From: Thereva unica
Taxonomy: Eukaryota; Arthropoda; Insecta; Diptera; Therevidae
Length of the DNA: 64,000 nucleotides
Assembly: GCA_949987705.1 (NCBI GenBank)
Contig: OX465281.1
Location: forward strand, 144,012,876-144,076,875
Reading direction: 5' to 3'
Shown here one piece after another: positions 54,169 to 64,000 of the stretch. The notes beneath the pieces were generated by a model that was not told the DNA's origin, ran no database searches, and saw nothing but the letters and a program-made list of their open reading frames with translations. Within the stretch, counting starts at the first letter, position 1. Every line of letters starts with the position of its first letter. The position numbers and the translations under genes are program-made.

Positions 54169-54190
54169 TTTGGTCCTTCGAGCCGGATTA
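54169..54190 (+). other. BEL/Pao primer-binding region
   Basis: TTTGGTCCTTCGAGCCGGAT directly after the LTR is the characteristic post-LTR sequence of BEL elements. Confidence 0.8.
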
Positions 54191-54927
54191 TTTCCCCAAA
54201 GGTGAGTACTAATTATTTGCACGTTGAAAATAATAACATAAAACTAGTAGAACAATTAAAGTGTTTGGTGTAATTCAAGGTGTTTGGTGTCTATCAATTA
54301 CATACTTAATAAAATGACACTATAAAATGTTATTCTTCATAAAACAAATTACTTAACCCATTAAATAAGTAACGGTTATAAGATGTAGCGGAAGAACGGT
54401 TCATCCAGAAAGTCCCACGCGTTTTTTCTTAGAGAATAATAAAAGAAAAATAGAAAATAATCATGCAAGATTAACTGCATAATCAATTCATTAACCGTGA
54501 GTGATCGCTTCCAGATTATGATAAAAATAAATATTTGTGTATAATTGAGTAAAATTTCTTTGTGAATTATATACGGTGAAATCCTAACGGTAAATTCACG
54601 TCTTGCACTTAAAGTATTGCAACGTCTTTTGCGAATTTAAGCGGTCAAACAAAGAGGATTTTTTTGGGGATTCATGCGGTAAATCCTTTAAAAGGAAAAT
54701 ATATATTAGAATTTGACTATTGTATATTGTCTGATATAGAAAGTTTTCGCAATTTTGGAGGATAAATTTGTAGGAAGCAAATAAAGTTTGTGCAGATCGA
54801 TTTAAATAGGTTTTCGTTGTGAATTTATACTGTAAATTTAAATAGAAAATTTCGCATCTTGTAGATTCCTAAAGTAGCGTGACTTCTTTTTTTCGAATTT
54901 ATTCGGTAAATTCCCAAACAAAGACAT
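54191..54927. other. BEL/Pao leader, no supported gene
   Basis: AT-rich leader between primer site and gag. It has repeated AATTTATACGGTAAAT-type strings (54550-54990), of unknown role. Confidence 0.4.
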
Positions 54928-56049
54928 TTGTGCGTTAAAACTCGTCGTAAAAGCATTTTTTTTCTTGGGTATTTATACGGTAGAATTGTCCTAAATGAAT
55001 TGTATTCGACTTTTATTGAAAACGACAGAACCATTCAGACATCAGCGTCCCCGGAAGAGAGTAAAGGTGATTATTTCAAAGGGAGTTTATACGACGATTT
55101 TTGCAGTATCTACTATGAATATAACGGTATTCTGAAAGATCATTTGTCTAGTTTAGCCCCTCCCCCTATCTCAACCTCTCATACTAGCTCCGAAGTTCAA
55201 CCCAATCTGTCTCACAATGCGACTACCCAAGGTAACCAATCTACCGCGCTGGGTCTCAGTATGAACCCACTGAATTCTGAACTGCCTCTAGGTCATGTCA
55301 GGCTACCTCGCATTTCGATCCACAAGTTCTCGGGAGATTACTCGTCATGGATGTCGTTTCACGACATGTTCAAATCCATGGTTCACTGCAATGAACGCAT
55401 ACCAGCAGTGCAGAAGATGCACTACCTAAAGACCTGCCTGACCGGTGATGCTGAAAAGATGGTACGATATCTAAATGTGACTGAAGATAACTACGCTATA
55501 GCTTGGAATTGTTTGTGTAAGAGGTACCATAATACTAAAGCTCTCGTTAATACCACACTGAAGGCGCTATTCTCTCAACGCTATGTCTCGCCAGAAAACC
55601 CGCTTGATATCCGTCAACTGCTAGATTCTACGAACGAACACCTAGCCACCCTTGCGAACTTGGATGTTAGAACCGATCAATGGGATCCTATTATAAGTTT
55701 TATTATATTAGAACGATTGCCAAATGAAACAAGACAATTATGGGAACAGGGCCAAGGTACAGCAACGTCACTTCCCAAACTCTCCGAATTGTTGAACTTC
55801 CTAGAATCCAGATTCCAGACAATGGAGGCTATCCAACCCCAAAGCTCTAGACGAAGTGGGCCCAAACAGAGTACTGCTAAATCGCACACTTTTCATACCC
55901 ATCGATTCGCATGTCCGCTGTGCAGTGGTTCTCATGCTCTCAAAAAGTGCTTCAAATTCGGAAAGATGAAGTCGGACGAACGAAGGCAGTTTGTAACCTC
56001 TAACTCTCTCTGCTTCAACTGCCTGGCCCAAAGTCATTTTTCCAACAAC
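54928..56049 (+). pseudogene. BEL/Pao gag, interrupted by a Gypsy element
   Basis: The frame is open from 54928; the true start may be further in. It shows LPRISIHKFSGDYSSWMSFH, MFKSMVHCNERIPAVQKMHY, LKTCLTGDAEKMVRYLNVTE and ILERLPNETRQLWEQGQGTA (the gag family labelled DUF1759), and finger motifs CPLCSGSHALKKCFKF and SLCFNCLAQSHFSNNC. At 56049 the Gypsy element begins; the last codons of the apparent frame (to 56073) are Gypsy LTR. Beyond the Gypsy, the gag continues at 61124 in a different frame with VCRVCHSRHHTLLHL, so a frameshift lies near the join. Confidence 0.88.
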
Positions 56050-56284
56050 TGTCAAAGGACCTTAAATTGGTAGAAGCAAATAAGATCATCAATGAAATAT
56101 AATAATGATTTATTGAATAATTCTAATAATGATTGATTTAATAATTATCCTGTCGTCTCTCAAATACGTCTGTCCGGTACGGCTCCTCATAGTCGACTGC
56201 TAACTATTATTCACGCTCCCATCGGTTGACACTTACGGCTGTTCCCGGTCGACTGCGATCACGTTCCCCTTGTGCCGGTTGACA
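56050..56284 (-). repeat. 3' LTR of the compact Gypsy
   Basis: 235 bp. The gag-pol ORF ends inside it, at 56207. Confidence 0.92.
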
Positions 56285-59200
56285 GTTCGGCCCTTCCTGA
56301 CATCGGACCGCCCCGGTCCGTTCACGGATTTCAACTTTGGTGTTTTCACCTTCTTCTAGTTCTTCCACACTGACATCTAGTTCTGGAGCCAATAAGCACC
56401 ATGGCTTTATCTTCTCGGCAGTAAAGATTGAAGAGAACTTCCTTCGGGTTCTTGGGGATGACTCAATGTCCTCGATGACGTATCGGTCCTTGGCAAGTAC
56501 CTTGCTAACGACATACGGTCCTCGATAACGCGGCTCTAATTTTCTACTCTCACCGGTTGCTGGAGCAATGTTTTCGATCACTACCAGATCTCCTTCAGTA
56601 TAAGTCGCCGGCTTCTTATGTTGCGCATCAAATCTTTCTTTCCATTTGTGTTGTTGTTCTTTTATTCGTTCCACTACTCTGTTTCGTCTTTCTTTCATGT
56701 TTACTTCCGTTGTTTCCTCTTCAATTTCGGTCTGCAGGTACTGTAATAAACGGTTCTCGGTGATATCCCGCAAAGGGAAGTCAAACACGATCTCGTTTGG
56801 GCTGAATCCAGTAGTAGCGTTCTTTTGCGTGTTTAGCGTCCACTGGAGGTTACGTAGGTATTGATCCCAAGTGTTGGACTTCTCCACGGTAGTCCTCAAA
56901 AAATCCAGGATCGTGTGGTTTGCACGTTCCACCTGGCCGTTCGCCCTAGGAGTTCGTACAGCTACCTTTATGTGTTTGATCATGTTATCTTCGCAATACT
57001 GCTGGAATACTCTCGATGTGTAAGCGGTACCTCGGTCGGTAATTAGTTGAACGGGCAATCCGAAATAAGTAGATAAATCGTTGAGTACAGCGATTACCGG
57101 TTGCGTTTTTGTATTCTTCACCGGTTTCACAACGATATATTTACTGAATTTGTCCATAATTGCAAGTAAGTAAATGTTTCCACTTTTACTTCGAGGAAAA
57201 GGACCCAAGTGGTCTATGTGAAGTACTCGAAATGGTATGGGTATGATGTCTTCGTAAAACATCTGAGCTTCGGATTTTCCTTTAGCAATTTTATTGTAGC
57301 AGCAATTCACGCATGCTGATATGTATTGTTTGACGTACTTCCTCATGGCTGGAAACCAAAAGTCCCTGCTAATGCGTTGCATAGTTTTGTCGAGTGCGGA
57401 ATGCCCTGCGTCGTCGTGGCAGGATTTCACTATTCTCCATCGCACGGCGGTCGGTACAACAAATCTTTTATTATTTTCGAAAATTCGGTATAAACGGTTA
57501 TTCTTAAGACCATACTCTTTCTTAAACTGCTTCAACTGCTCGTCATCGGTTTTCCCCATCAAAGCGTTAATTATTCGCATTAGTTTTTGGTCTCCATACT
57601 GCATGGTTTGTAACCAATCCTCGTTAGATATCTCTATACGATTGATGGCTTCCATAACGACTTCCGGTGTTTTCGCTGGTTCCGTAGGTGCCCTACTTAA
57701 AGCATCTGCATGTGCCAATCTTTCTGCTGGTCGATGAATTATATCAAAATCGTATTCTTGTAATTTCAAGTACCATCTGGAAATTCTTGGTATTAGGGGT
57801 TTACTTCGTTTCGCAAGCGCGATAGCTGCACAATCAGTTATTATCTGGAAATGTTTTCCAAGCAAATATATTCGAAAACGTTCTATCGTCTCGACAACAG
57901 CTAGCACTTCAAGTTCGTAGCTGTGGTACTGTTGTTCGGCTTCAGTACACCGTCGGCTAAAATAGGCTACAGGCTTCCAATCGCTATTATTTTCCTCCTG
58001 CATCAGGACTCCTGCTAGGCCAATCGAGCTGGCGTCTGTATGAACTTGATGTTTCAGTTTGTGATTGTATAGCGTTAGTACCGGCTGATTACACAAGATT
58101 TGTTTCAGTTGTTCGAATGAAGTTTGCTGTTCGTTGTTCCAATTAAAGGTTGTAACATTTTTACCCTTTAATAAACTCGTAAGAGGCGATGCTATAATCG
58201 AATATTCTTTAACAAATTTTCTGAAGAACCCCGTCAGTCCTAGAAAACGTCTGACTTCCATGATATTCTTCGGTTCAGGAAAGTCTCGTACGGCTTCAAT
58301 TTTCCGCTCTCCTGGTTGTATACCTTCTCCGGTAATTCGGTGTCCCAAAAATGTTATCCGTTTCTTCAGAAAATCACACTTGTCCAATCTTAACGTTAGG
58401 TTGGCATCCCTTAAAATTTGTAGAAATCGTTTTAGTTTCATTAGACCTTCTTCTATTGTTACGCTTGGAATAATAACATCATCAAGATATACCAAGACTT
58501 CTCCGGGTTTCATTAAACTAGCTAATTCGTTCATCATTCGCTGAAATACCATTGGAGCATTGACTAGTCCAAATGGCATACATTCGAACTCATAATGTCC
58601 GTCTGTCGTAACGAACGCGGTATACTTCTTTGATTCTTCTTTCATCGGGATCTGATAATAACCGCTCATCAGATCGAGTGTCGTAAAGTATTTGTTTCCA
58701 GAAAGTAGTGATAATTGTTCCTCCACCGTTGGCATAAGTGCTGGTTCCTTAATTGTTATAGCGTTTAGTTCCCGGTAGTCAATGCAAAGGCGGTCCTCCC
58801 CATTTGCCTTTTTGACTAGTACGATCGGTGATGAATACGCAGAAAAACTTTTCCTGATGATTCCTCGTTTCAATAGGTCCTCAATCATTTCACGAACTTT
58901 ATCCCGTTTTGCAAAAGGGATTCTATAAGGACGTCTATTGATAGGTACGTCAGTTGTTAATTTAATATCCATTTCTGCGTTCCGGCATTTACCCAGTTTA
59001 TCCGTTACACACTCAGGAAAATCTTGTAATACTTCCTTTACCATCTTTTCCTCTTCCTCTGAATGATCCGTTTCCATTTGCGCGTTGGCTGGCATATTTG
59101 CTTCTATTTTACATTTTCCAGATTCTATTATAATTCGCGTTTGGTTCTTACAAATTACATCCGTGCCCAATAGAACTGGTTCCGGTATCAAATTATCTGG

Positions 59201-60565
59201 AACGACAAACAAATCAATATCTAAAATGGCGTTGTCTATTTCAATTTTAGAGACAACTCTTAACGTTGGTTTGAAAGTAGAGCCCCCAAAGCCCTTTAAA
59301 TAATTTCTTGAACCTCTTTCTAATTTCTCCGTTTTTAGAAGAAGTGCGGTTGTTTCTCGAATAAGAGAACATTCGCTTCCGCTGTCAATTAATGCTGTCG
59401 TTACCAGTCCATTGACGATGATATCCTTTGTAACGCTTTTATCGTTTCTGCTAACGGAAATTTGTCTGATAATTTTTGTTGAATCACGTCCGTTATCCGG
59501 ACAATCCTCCTTCATGTGACCGGATTTCTGACATTTCGCACATCGTGCTCTGCGCTGTGGTTTAGGGCATTTTGCTGATACATGTCCCCTTTCGTAACAG
59601 TTATAACAAGTCGGTCCGTATACCGGTTTGAACTCGGTAGGCATATTTCTATTCTTATTGAATTCAGTATTTGACGGAACGAATTTACGCGGTGGTGCTG
59701 AAGTAAATCGATCTTCATGGTTGATTCGATTATTTTCTAAATAACGACGTATTGTTGCCAGCATTTCATTGGGGTTTGCAAAATTGTGGCTTGCAATTGC
59801 ATTCTGCAAACCAAAATGATTCAAACCCATGCGAATATATTTTATTATACTCACATTATCAAGGGAGGCTCTATTGCCCTTAGCGCACATTTTATAAAAA
59901 TATTCCTCAAACGATTCGTTCATTTTTCTCTTCGTAGTTATCATCTCTATGTGTACATCGGCTTGATTGACGGTTGTAGGGAAATTGGTTAAAAACGCGC
60001 CAACAAAATCATTCCAACTCGAAAAGACAAAGGGTAAACTATCGATCCAACCCTTTGCTGGCCCATGGAGTTTAGTTTGAACTGCAAACAATAACGTTTT
60101 TTCATCCCATATATATGCTTCCTTCAGTTGATTAATTCTACTAATAAATTGTATTGACGTTAGTGAAGTCCCATTAACTGGATTGTATTCGGGCAAAATT
60201 TCTATAACATCGCGAATCCTTTGGAACGAGGACGGTGTTGGGTAATTGGCAACAGTAGGAGTATCGCTTTCCCTATTGGCTTCGTTAGATATATTCGGGC
60301 TCATTTCGTTTACCGAGGGTTTGTTGACTAGAGTTTCCACCAATTTACAAAGGATGTCCACTCTGTCTTTTAAATTTTCGAGTTCTCTGTTTTCTTCGCC
60401 TTCTTGCACCTCAATTTCCTCGCTTATTTCTACCCGATCGCTGTCCACCAATTCCGATAGACGTTGTACTAATTCGTCCCTTGTTCCTGTGGTAGATTCG
60501 TTCATTTCTTTAAGTTTTCCTTGAATTTGGCCCTTTCTTAGCTTATTAATTTTGACTACAGGCAT
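56207..60565 (-). CDS. gag-pol: Gypsy gag-pol polyprotein
   Basis: 1452 codons without a break. Gag covers about 1-310 with RLSELVDSDRVEISEEIEVQ at the front and the core WIDSLPFVFSSWNDFVGAFL and MNESFEEYFYKMCAKGNRAS. Zinc knuckles lie at about 318-350: CYNCYERGHVSAKC and CAKCQKSGHMKEDC. Protease TTALIDSGSECSLIRETTAL is at about 390. RT has LCIDYRELNAITIKEP, YFTTLDLMSGYYQIPM and the catalytic VLVYLDDVIIPS near 690. RNase H has HTDASSIGLAGVLMQ near 838. Integrase (about 1040-1250) has HDDAGHSALDK...CVNCCYNK, LHIDHLGPF, LITDRGTAYTS and ANGQVERANHT, giving the D, D and E. The C-terminus reads EPRYRGPYVVSKVLAKDRYV and then a Glu/Arg-rich tail of about 25 residues encoded by the 3' LTR. All catalytic residues are present, so it could be functional. 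Confidence 0.93.
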   Translation of the reverse strand: MPVVKINKLRKGQIQGKLKEMNESTTGTRDELVQRLSELVDSDRVEISEEIEVQEGEENRELENLKDRVDILCKLVETLVNKPSVNEMSPNISNEANRESDTPTVANYPTPSSFQRIRDVIEILPEYNPVNGTSLTSIQFISRINQLKEAYIWDEKTLLFAVQTKLHGPAKGWIDSLPFVFSSWNDFVGAFLTNFPTTVNQADVHIEMITTKRKMNESFEEYFYKMCAKGNRASLDNVSIIKYIRMGLNHFGLQNAIASHNFANPNEMLATIRRYLENNRINHEDRFTSAPPRKFVPSNTEFNKNRNMPTEFKPVYGPTCYNCYERGHVSAKCPKPQRRARCAKCQKSGHMKEDCPDNGRDSTKIIRQISVSRNDKSVTKDIIVNGLVTTALIDSGSECSLIRETTALLLKTEKLERGSRNYLKGFGGSTFKPTLRVVSKIEIDNAILDIDLFVVPDNLIPEPVLLGTDVICKNQTRIIIESGKCKIEANMPANAQMETDHSEEEEKMVKEVLQDFPECVTDKLGKCRNAEMDIKLTTDVPINRRPYRIPFAKRDKVREMIEDLLKRGIIRKSFSAYSSPIVLVKKANGEDRLCIDYRELNAITIKEPALMPTVEEQLSLLSGNKYFTTLDLMSGYYQIPMKEESKKYTAFVTTDGHYEFECMPFGLVNAPMVFQRMMNELASLMKPGEVLVYLDDVIIPSVTIEEGLMKLKRFLQILRDANLTLRLDKCDFLKKRITFLGHRITGEGIQPGERKIEAVRDFPEPKNIMEVRRFLGLTGFFRKFVKEYSIIASPLTSLLKGKNVTTFNWNNEQQTSFEQLKQILCNQPVLTLYNHKLKHQVHTDASSIGLAGVLMQEENNSDWKPVAYFSRRCTEAEQQYHSYELEVLAVVETIERFRIYLLGKHFQIITDCAAIALAKRSKPLIPRISRWYLKLQEYDFDIIHRPAERLAHADALSRAPTEPAKTPEVVMEAINRIEISNEDWLQTMQYGDQKLMRIINALMGKTDDEQLKQFKKEYGLKNNRLYRIFENNKRFVVPTAVRWRIVKSCHDDAGHSALDKTMQRISRDFWFPAMRKYVKQYISACVNCCYNKIAKGKSEAQMFYEDIIPIPFRVLHIDHLGPFPRSKSGNIYLLAIMDKFSKYIVVKPVKNTKTQPVIAVLNDLSTYFGLPVQLITDRGTAYTSRVFQQYCEDNMIKHIKVAVRTPRANGQVERANHTILDFLRTTVEKSNTWDQYLRNLQWTLNTQKNATTGFSPNEIVFDFPLRDITENRLLQYLQTEIEEETTEVNMKERRNRVVERIKEQQHKWKERFDAQHKKPATYTEGDLVVIENIAPATGESRKLEPRYRGPYVVSKVLAKDRYVIEDIESSPRTRRKFSSIFTAEKIKPWCLLAPELDVSVEELEEGENTKVEIRERTGAVRCQEGPNCQPAQGERDRSRPGTAVSVNRWERE

Positions 60566-60883
60566 GTTGGAGTAATATTTTATACTATTATTACAAAGTT
60601 ACCTGATACCTAATAGAACAATTCTTGGAATATGTAATAAGAAAAGATGTTTTTCAATCAAAATTATAATTCTCGTCCTTTTCCAAGATTATTTTAATTG
60701 TTTTCTTCAAAAAAAAAAAATATCGTGTTCCTTTTCCAAAATTATTTTGCTGTTTTTCAAAAATATTTTCGTTGTTTTTTTTTCAATCAATCTAGCAATT
60801 GAAACTCTGCTAACTCGATTCCTACGCAACAGTTTCCAGTATATACGAGCGCCCAACGCTTGAGCTCCGATCCCACTTCTGAA

Positions 60884-61119
60884 CTGTCAAAGGACCTTAA
60901 ATTGGTAGAAGCAAATAAGATCATCAATGAAATATAATAATGATTTATTGAATAATTCTAATAATGATTGATTTAATAATTATCCTGTCGTCTCTCAAAT
61001 ACGTCTGTCCGGTACGGCTCCTCATAGTCGACTGCTAACTATTATTCACGCTCCCATCGGTTGACACTTACGGCTGTTCCCGGTCGACTGCGATCACGTT
61101 CCCCTTGTGCCGGTTGACA
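60884..61119 (-). repeat. 5' LTR of the compact Gypsy
   Basis: 236 bp, one A longer than the other copy (TTAAAATTGG against TTAAATTGG). Immediately downstream on the minus strand lies the probable primer site GTTCAGAAGTGGGATCGG. Confidence 0.92.
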
Positions 61120-61123
61120 CAAC

Positions 61124-62214
61124 TGAATTAGTATGTCGCGTTTGCCATAGCAGACATCATACTCTCTTGCATCTTCAAGATCGATCCGAAGCTACTACCA
61201 AATTCATTGATCGAATTTCCTCATCTACGAAAGATAATACAGCATGCCAGTAATCAGCGGCCGCAACGATCAATTCGTATTTTTCGCGAGATAACAAGGA
61301 GGTCCTATTAGCCACGGCCCTGTTAAGCGCACGCTCAAGCACTGGCGAGCTTCACACCTTCCGAGCCCTCATTGATCCAGTGTCGGAATCGACGTTTATC
61401 ACGACTAGAGCAGTGCAAGTTCTGCGGATAAGACCTAGTCGCGAGTCCGTTGAGGTAATAGGGATAAAGAACACCACCACGGCCAAGTCGCAATTTTCTG
61501 TTTGCCTCACCGTCCAACCCTGTTCCGAAAAAACACCGGAGATTCCCATTAAAGCAGTGGTTTTGGCCACGCTAACTGGGCTCTTACCTCCAAGACAACT
61601 GTCGTCCTCAGGTTGGACACACGTCCAAGGGCTATCTCTCGCAGACCAGACCTTCAATTGCCCAGGAAAGGTAGACCTTCTCCTTGGAGCTGGTGATTAT
61701 GCAAAAATAATTCGGCATGGATTAATTCGCGGACCAGCGGGCTCTCCCGTAGCCCAAAGGACGGTTTTCGGTTGGATAGTGTTGGGTGAAGTTAGTTCAG
61801 ATGAGGCCTCGGTTAGCTCTAGTCGGTATTCACTACATAATGTTGTAGTGAATTCTCGTTCTCAAGAGAAGGAAGAGTGGGATCTGCTTAAGCAGTTTTG
61901 GGAAACCGAAGAAGTTTCGTCTCCTCACCCTACTTCCAGTGAAGATGAACTATGTGAACAACTATTCCAGGAAACTTATTCACGCACACCCGAAGGTCGT
62001 TACGTAGTTCACCTACCTTTTGTTCCCTTTCCTGAAAGTGAAAAGCGGTTTGGGGACTCGCGCGCAACAGCAGCAAAGCGGTACATGGGATTAGAAAGAC
62101 GCCTCAATAAGGATCCGGGTCTGAAACAACGTTATCAACAAGGCCTCGAGGAATATTTAGCGGACGGACACATGGAAAAGCTCCCTGTGTCAGATTTAGG
62201 TGAGTCCACAGAAG
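61124..62214 (+). pseudogene. BEL/Pao gag end, protease and spacer
   Basis: Resumes the BEL element after the Gypsy. ELVCRVCHSRHHTLLHLQDR ends gag, with an in-frame TAA near 61255. The frame at 61270-62214 holds the protease: TFRALIDPVSESTFITTRAV (active-site Asp kept), IKAVVLATLTGLLPPRQLSS, KVDLLLGAGDYAKIIRHGLI and GSPVAQRTVFGWIVLGEVSS. This is the DUF1758-type protease region of BEL elements. The linker LFQETYSRTPEGRYVVHLPF and AAKRYMGLERRLNKDPGLKQ leads to RT, where the frame shifts near 62210. Confidence 0.87.
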
Positions 62215-64000
62215 GCATATGCTGTCGTGAAGGAAGACAGTTTAACAACTCAGACTAGAGTGGTTTTTGATGCGAATTGCAAATCATCGAATGGTTACGC
62301 ACTGAACGACCGTTTACTGCCGGGACCCCCACTCCAACGCGATATATCTCTTCTTTTATTCGAATGGAGACAGCATAAGTTTGTCTTTACTGCTGATATC
62401 GCTCGAATGTACCGTCAAGTGCGTATCCACCCTTCCGAAAGTGACTACCAAAGAATCATTTGGCGTCGAAACCCAAGTGACCCCCTTGAGGATTATCGCC
62501 TGTTAACTGTCACCTTTGGAGTTTCCAGTGCACCATTCCTTGCGATAAGATCCTTACACCTAGCTCATGATGAAGGAAATGAATTTCCGGTAGGAGCTCA
62601 AATTCTGCTCAACGATCTATATGTTGACGATGTTCTGTCAGGAGCTAACACTTTAGAAGACGCAAAGCAGGCCAGAGATCAAATAGAATCTCTTTTTAAA
62701 CGTGGTAAATTTGAGTTGAGGAAATGGACCGCTAACTGCAAAGAGTTACTCTCCGACATTCCAGGAGACCGACAATCATCGTCTTCATCCGTACTCCTCA
62801 ATAAAGAAAATTCGGTTAAGACCCTAGGATTGCGCTGGTCCCCACTCCAGGATTGCTTCAATTATGACATTCGGCCGAAATTTCTGCAACCTCCCTTCAC
62901 TAAGCGAACCATCCTCTCAGAAGTCGCAAGAATTTACGACCCTTTAGGCTGGTTAGCATCGGTTGTTACTTCAGCGAAGATCCTTCTTCAATCTCTATGG
63001 CAGAGAGGCCTCGACTGGGATGAGCCAGTTCCGGGGGACATATCAATCAAGTGGCTGAGCTTTCTCCAGTTACTTCAGGAATTAAAGGATCTTTCGATTC
63101 CCCGGTTTTTGGGTACCGAACCAAGCAGTAGTGTACAGCTCCATGGGTTCTGCGATGCCTCCGAGAGGGCATACGGAGCTGCATTATATCTTCGTTCCGA
63201 GACTAATGGTGCTGTCTATGTTCACCTGATCAGCGCGAAGACAAAGGCTGCCCCGTTGAAATCTGTGACGTTGCCAAGACTGGAGTTATGCGGAGCCGTA
63301 TTGCTCTCCAGACTGATAAAAAAATTCCTCACCTCATGTTCCAAAATTGGCGTCCAGGTGTTCGCTTGGACGGATTCGACAATTGTCCTCTCCTGGCTTC
63401 GTCGTCATCCAAACAATTTTAAGATCTTTGTAAGTAATCGCATATCCGAGATCATAGGTAATCTGGGTGCAGTCCATTGGAAACATGTAGCTTCGGCGGA
63501 AAATCCTGCCGATTTTGCGAGCAGAGGAGTCTCTACCATGGAAAGAGTAACAGATAGTCTTTGGTGGCATGGACCCAGTTGGCTTTTGCAGGCAGAATCT
63601 CACTGGCCAGCTCGATTCGATCTTCCCGAACCAAACTCTATGGAATTCGAACTCAAACCGATTAAGGCATTCTTCACCCAGCAGTCCGAACCCTCCTCAA
63701 TGTTAGAAAGGTTCTCGTCCATCGCTCGTCTTCTCCGGGTCACGGCCTTTTGCAAATCATTCGCCAACAAATGCAGACAAAAGACTTCTCCGAAAATCTC
63801 ATTTACCAGCCTTGTAGACGAATCTAGGATATTTTGGTTTCGACATGAACAGCGGCGATACTTCAAGGAGGAAATCAACCGGTTAGCTGATGGAAAGTCA
63901 GTTAACAGCGATAGTAAACAGAAATCATTGAATCCTTTTCTTGATGAAGTAGGCGTGTTACGTGTTGGAGATCGTTTACAAAATTCATCCCTGCCCTATG
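62215..64000 (+). CDS. pol: BEL/Pao reverse transcriptase and RNase H, running off the window
   Basis: An unbroken frame of 595 codons from about 62215 to the window end. RT: TQTRVVFDANCKSSNGYALN, FVFTADIARMYRQVRIHPSE, VTFGVSSAPFLAIRSLHLAH, the catalytic LYVDDVLSGANT (about 62620-62650), and FKRGKFELRKWTANCKELL. The connection ILSEVARIYDPLGWLASVVT precedes an RNase H-like domain, LHGFCDASERAYGAALYLRS, KTKAAPLKSVTLPRLELCGA and FAWTDSTIVLSWLRRHPNNF, then HVASAENPADFASRGVS. The end of the window lies in the linker to integrase (VGVLRVGDRLQNSSLPY, which opens BEL integrase). No lesion is seen in this part; the break is the frameshift just upstream. Confidence 0.9.

Larger units (their letters stand above)
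56050..61119 (-). mobile_element. Compact Gypsy element, apparently intact
   Basis: 5070 bp between LTRs of 235 bp (56050-56284) and 236 bp (60884-61119) that differ, as far as I can see, by one A. CAAC is duplicated on both sides (56046-56049 and 61120-61123). One unbroken ORF (56207-60565) encodes gag and pol. It has the LTR form TGTCAACCGG...CCTTTGACA on the minus strand, followed by GTTCAGAAGTGGGATCGG, the likely primer site. It lies in gag of the BEL element. Intact ORF plus near-identical LTRs indicate a young and possibly active copy. Confidence 0.93.

Noticed and set aside
57321..58544. Plus-strand frames of 136-138 codons
   Set aside because: Antisense to the intact Gypsy gag-pol; no domain features.
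63334..63878. Minus-strand frames of 89 and 92 codons
   Set aside because: Antisense to BEL RNase H and its downstream region, which has strong motifs.

Overview
This is eukaryotic, almost certainly insect, DNA: AT-rich and built almost entirely of transposable elements nested inside one another. The element mix points to an insect: an errantivirus-type Gypsy with an env gene, BEL/Pao elements with the characteristic post-LTR primer site, a hAT transposon, several non-LTR retrotransposons, a tRNA-derived SINE and many short inverted-repeat elements. No rRNA, CRISPR or prokaryotic operon is present. The only recognisable cellular-type gene is a single-exon AIG1/ADTRP-family gene (42760-43509, minus), and it sits inside an LTR element.

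Layout. 1-4560: a decayed Gypsy element on the minus strand (pol, nucleocapsid, gag), split by a TTAA-flanked short element. 5960-6533: a non-LTR RT fragment. 7450-9899: 3' part of a Jockey-like LINE (minus), cut up by several inverted-repeat elements and by a complete errantivirus at 9900-17748 (LTRs, primer site, gag, pol, env; CGCG target duplication). 18100-19690: a truncated BEL/Pao relic. 19932-24439: a near-complete LINE with a 12-bp target duplication. 24847-25775: repeat blocks found again at 49190-50600. 26919-37097: a broken Gypsy (minus) holding four insertions: an inverted-repeat element with a captured or transposon-derived coding fragment, a SINE, a 5'-truncated LINE and a hAT element. 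37497-49170: an I-like LINE (plus) interrupted by a short inverted-repeat element and by the AIG1-carrying LTR element (40692-46048). 53727-64000: a BEL/Pao element (plus) split by a compact Gypsy with one unbroken 1452-codon ORF (56050-61119).

The most striking object is the LTR element at 40692-46048. It has two 1.13-kb LTRs that seem to differ only in a T-run, a 4-bp target duplication (ATAG), a tRNA-Pro-type primer site present twice, and a purine tract before the 3' LTR. I find no gag or pol between the LTRs. Instead there is a complete, intronless AIG1-family reading frame in sense with the element, followed 54 bases after its stop by a 31-base poly(A) tract. This looks like retroviral-style capture of a host mRNA by a non-autonomous LTR retrotransposon, and a very recent insertion. 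A second candidate for something undescribed is the 1.37-kb element at 27297-28665, with 31-bp terminal inverted repeats, an apparent 6-bp CATATG target duplication and repeated copies of a CAAAAGGGGATATTTACA motif.

There is no metabolic pathway here; the elements interact only as nested insertions, which gives a relative order of events. Frameshifts in otherwise young elements may be real decay or assembly indels. Family assignments rest on motifs read by eye and were not checked by database search.
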